Assembly: GCF_008727715.1 (NCBI RefSeq)
Contig: NZ_CP044218.1
Coordinates: 186,001-250,000, forward strand
Source of the DNA: Mesorhizobium terrae
GTDB lineage: Bacteria > Pseudomonadota > Alphaproteobacteria > Rhizobiales > Rhizobiaceae
DNA length: 64,000 bases
Direction: 5' to 3'
Numbering within the stretch: position 1 is the first letter of the stretch; the number at the start of each line of letters is the position of its first letter. Under the pieces are notes generated by a model. It was not told where the DNA came from. It saw only the letters and a list, made by a program, of their open reading frames with translations, and ran no database searches. Below, one piece after another: positions 62,276-64,000 of the stretch. A program made the translations under genes and the position numbers.

Positions 62276-63724
62276 TTAACCGACCTGCTCGTCCCAGCCG
62301 GAGATGGCCTTGACCTCGAGGAAATCCTCAAGACCCCATTTGCCGCCCTCGCGACCGAGGCCGGACGCCTTGTAGCCGCCGAAGGGGCTGCCATAAGGAC
62401 GGTCGGCGCCGTTGATCTGCACCATGCCAGCGCGGATGCGGCGTGCAACACGCTGCGCCTTGACCTTGTCCTGGGTCTGCACATAGCCGGAAAGGCCGTA
62501 GGGCGTATCGTTGGCGATGGCGATGGCATCGTCTTCGGAATCGAACGGGATCATCGCCAGCACCGGCCCGAAAATCTCCTCGCGGGCGATGGTCATGTCG
62601 TTGTTAACGTCGGCGAAGACGGTCGGGCGGACATAATAGCCGCGGTTGAAGCCTTCCGGACGGCCGAGGCCACCGGCGACGACACGCGCGCCTTCCTTGA
62701 TGCCGGCCTCGATCAGGCTCTGCACCTTGTTGAACTGCACTTCCGAGGAAAGCGGCCCGATATGGTCGCCATCCTCCGCCGGATTGCCGACCTTGACGGT
62801 GGCGGCATAGTCGGCGGCGAGGCTGACGGCGCGGTCATAGACCGGGCGCTCGACCAGCATGCGTGTCGGCGCGTTGCAGGACTGGCCGGTGTTCTCGAAG
62901 CAATGGGCAAGGCCGCGCGCGATCGCGTCGGGAAGGTCGCTATCGGCGAAGACGATATTGGGCGACTTGCCGCCGAGTTCCAGCGCGACGCGCTTGATGC
63001 TTTCCGAGGCCGATTTGGCAACCGCGATGCCGGCGCGCGTCGAGCCGGTGAAGGACATCATGTCGATGCCCGGATGACGCGACATCGCCTCGCCAACCCC
63101 GGGGCCGTCGCCATTGACCATGTTGAACACACCGGCCGGGAAGCCGGCGTCCTCCATCATCTCGGCAAAGACGATGGACGAGATCGGCGCGATTTCCGAC
63201 GGCTTCAGCACCACCGTGCAGCCGGCGGCGATGGCCGGCACCACCTTCAGCGTGACCTGGTTCATCGGCCAGTTCCACGGCGTGATCAGGCCGCAGACGC
63301 CGATCGGCTCGTAGACGATGTGCTCCTGCTTGTCGCGCTCGGAGAGCGGCGTCTCGAAATGGAAATCCTTCAGGGTGCGGATGAAGGCCTTGATGTGGCC
63401 GGCACCGCAGGCGGCCTGCGATTCCAGCGCCAGCTTGATCGGCGCGCCCATCTCGTCGGAGATGGCCTTGGCCATGTCGTTCATGCGCTTGTTATAGGAA
63501 ACGAGCAGGCGCTCAAGCGCTGCCAGGCGTTCCTCGCGGCTGGTGCGGCTCCAGCCGTCGAAGGCGCGCCGCGCGGCCGCGACGGCCTTGTCGACATCGG
63601 CGGCCGAACCCAGCGAGATGACCGCGAAGGGTTGCTCGTCGGCCGGATTGGTCACCTCCAGCTCCCGCGGCGCCGCCGGCGCGACCCATTTGCCGTCGAT
63701 GAAGAAATCCGTCTTGCGCAGCAT
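62276..63724 (-). CDS. NAD-dependent aldehyde dehydrogenase
   Basis: 482 residues. ITPWNWPMNQVTLKV, FTGSTRAGIAVAKSA, catalytic Glu in ALELGGKSPNIVF and catalytic Cys in ENTGQSCNAPTRM are intact; EEIFGPVLAMIPFDSE near the C-terminus. AGGGAG precedes ATG 63724. Stands alone between the repeat region and the window end; no neighbouring pathway gene indicates its aldehyde. Confidence 0.9.
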   Translation of the reverse strand: MLRKTDFFIDGKWVAPAAPRELEVTNPADEQPFAVISLGSAADVDKAVAAARRAFDGWSRTSREERLAALERLLVSYNKRMNDMAKAISDEMGAPIKLALESQAACGAGHIKAFIRTLKDFHFETPLSERDKQEHIVYEPIGVCGLITPWNWPMNQVTLKVVPAIAAGCTVVLKPSEIAPISSIVFAEMMEDAGFPAGVFNMVNGDGPGVGEAMSRHPGIDMMSFTGSTRAGIAVAKSASESIKRVALELGGKSPNIVFADSDLPDAIARGLAHCFENTGQSCNAPTRMLVERPVYDRAVSLAADYAATVKVGNPAEDGDHIGPLSSEVQFNKVQSLIEAGIKEGARVVAGGLGRPEGFNRGYYVRPTVFADVNNDMTIAREEIFGPVLAMIPFDSEDDAIAIANDTPYGLSGYVQTQDKVKAQRVARRIRAGMVQINGADRPYGSPFGGYKASGLGREGGKWGLEDFLEVKAISGWDEQVG

Positions 63725-64000
63725 GATGTTCTCCCTGTTGGCGGCCGTTGTAACAGCCGGCCCGCCGGTGGCGGGCGATGAAACCGACCCGTTTTTTAGA
63801 GCCTATCGACAAAGTTCTAGCCTTGCCAGACGGGCCTGCTCAAGCCTCAGCGGCGGGAGGCGCGTGAGGCCAGAGGCGGGTAAGGAATGGCCCTTCAAGC
63901 CCCGTACAGACGCCTTTTGGGGCACCGGGCGTTGACGATGCGTCTACCAGGCTATGAACGCCGGCTTAGTATTTTTTTCCATATCGCCCAGGCGTGAATT
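63725..64000. other. Terminal intergenic stretch
   Basis: 276 bases at the window edge. No gene recognised; any plus-strand gene would begin beyond it. TTGACG at 63931 has no good -10 at normal distance. Confidence 0.4.

Noticed and set aside
61976..63781. 601-codon plus-strand frame
   Set aside because: Antisense to the aldehyde dehydrogenase whose motifs are intact; low-complexity Arg/His/Gly translation.

Overview
The window is GC-rich chromosomal DNA of a Mesorhizobium-like alphaproteobacterium (Hyphomicrobiales). This assignment rests on gene content, codon style and the intergenic repeats, not on a marker gene. It is packed with catabolic operons and their transporters and regulators. 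I see no rRNA, tRNA, CRISPR array, phage or transposase gene.

Layout. 1-5.8 kb: the end of a polyamine-type ABC transporter operon (permease, ATPase) that continues into a GT1-like glycosyltransferase, two DUF861 cupins and an aldehyde dehydrogenase, facing a LacI regulator whose only sensible start is CTG, beside a perfect 15-nt operator. 5.8-12.2 kb: a DMT exporter, a divergent DUF2000/AraC pair, a MarR gene, a COG0523 (CobW-like) metal GTPase with a His-rich loop followed by a terminator and a WD40 protein, and a second MarR gene sharing twin operators with a small membrane protein. 12.2-15.1 kb: a class-III aminotransferase and a glutamine-synthetase-like ligase. 15.1-30.2 kb: a purine catabolic island with glycerate kinase, UPF0303, guanine deaminase, PuuD urate oxidase, LysR, Dps, XdhC, XdhB, XdhA, 5-hydroxyisourate hydrolase, a PuuE-UraD fusion, ureidoglycine aminohydrolase, ureidoglycolate lyase and a deaminase. 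Together these cover guanine to glyoxylate except for allantoate amidohydrolase, which is not in the window; glycerate kinase is a plausible later step for glyoxylate carbon.

30.2-38.2 kb: a peptide/opine-type ABC operon with two paralogous Tat-exported binding proteins and a phosphodiesterase. 38.2-47.8 kb: a tightly packed eight-gene minus-strand operon for carnitine/gamma-butyrobetaine breakdown (beta-keto acid cleavage enzyme, HD-domain protein, L-carnitine dehydrogenase, acyl-CoA dehydrogenase, DUF2161 nuclease-like protein, acyl-CoA ligase, CaiD-like hydratase, esterase) divergent from a GlxA/CdhR-type regulator. The HD protein has the ligand spacing of mixed-valent diiron oxygenases (PhnZ/TmpB/MIOX) and is the most interesting unknown here. 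47.8-53.5 kb: a small unknown protein, GNAT, xylA, SnoaL-like protein, xylB with palindromic operators, and a TTC38-like TPR protein.

53.6-64 kb: a large autotransporter with about ten 20-residue repeats and a long proline linker, LysE exporter, L,D-transpeptidase followed directly by 15 exact copies of a heptamer, a PPi-type phosphofructokinase with an MBL hydrolase, then about 1.7 kb of gene-free repeat DNA (a 274-bp tandem duplication and a 301-bp element with perfect 66-bp inverted termini), and an aldehyde dehydrogenase.
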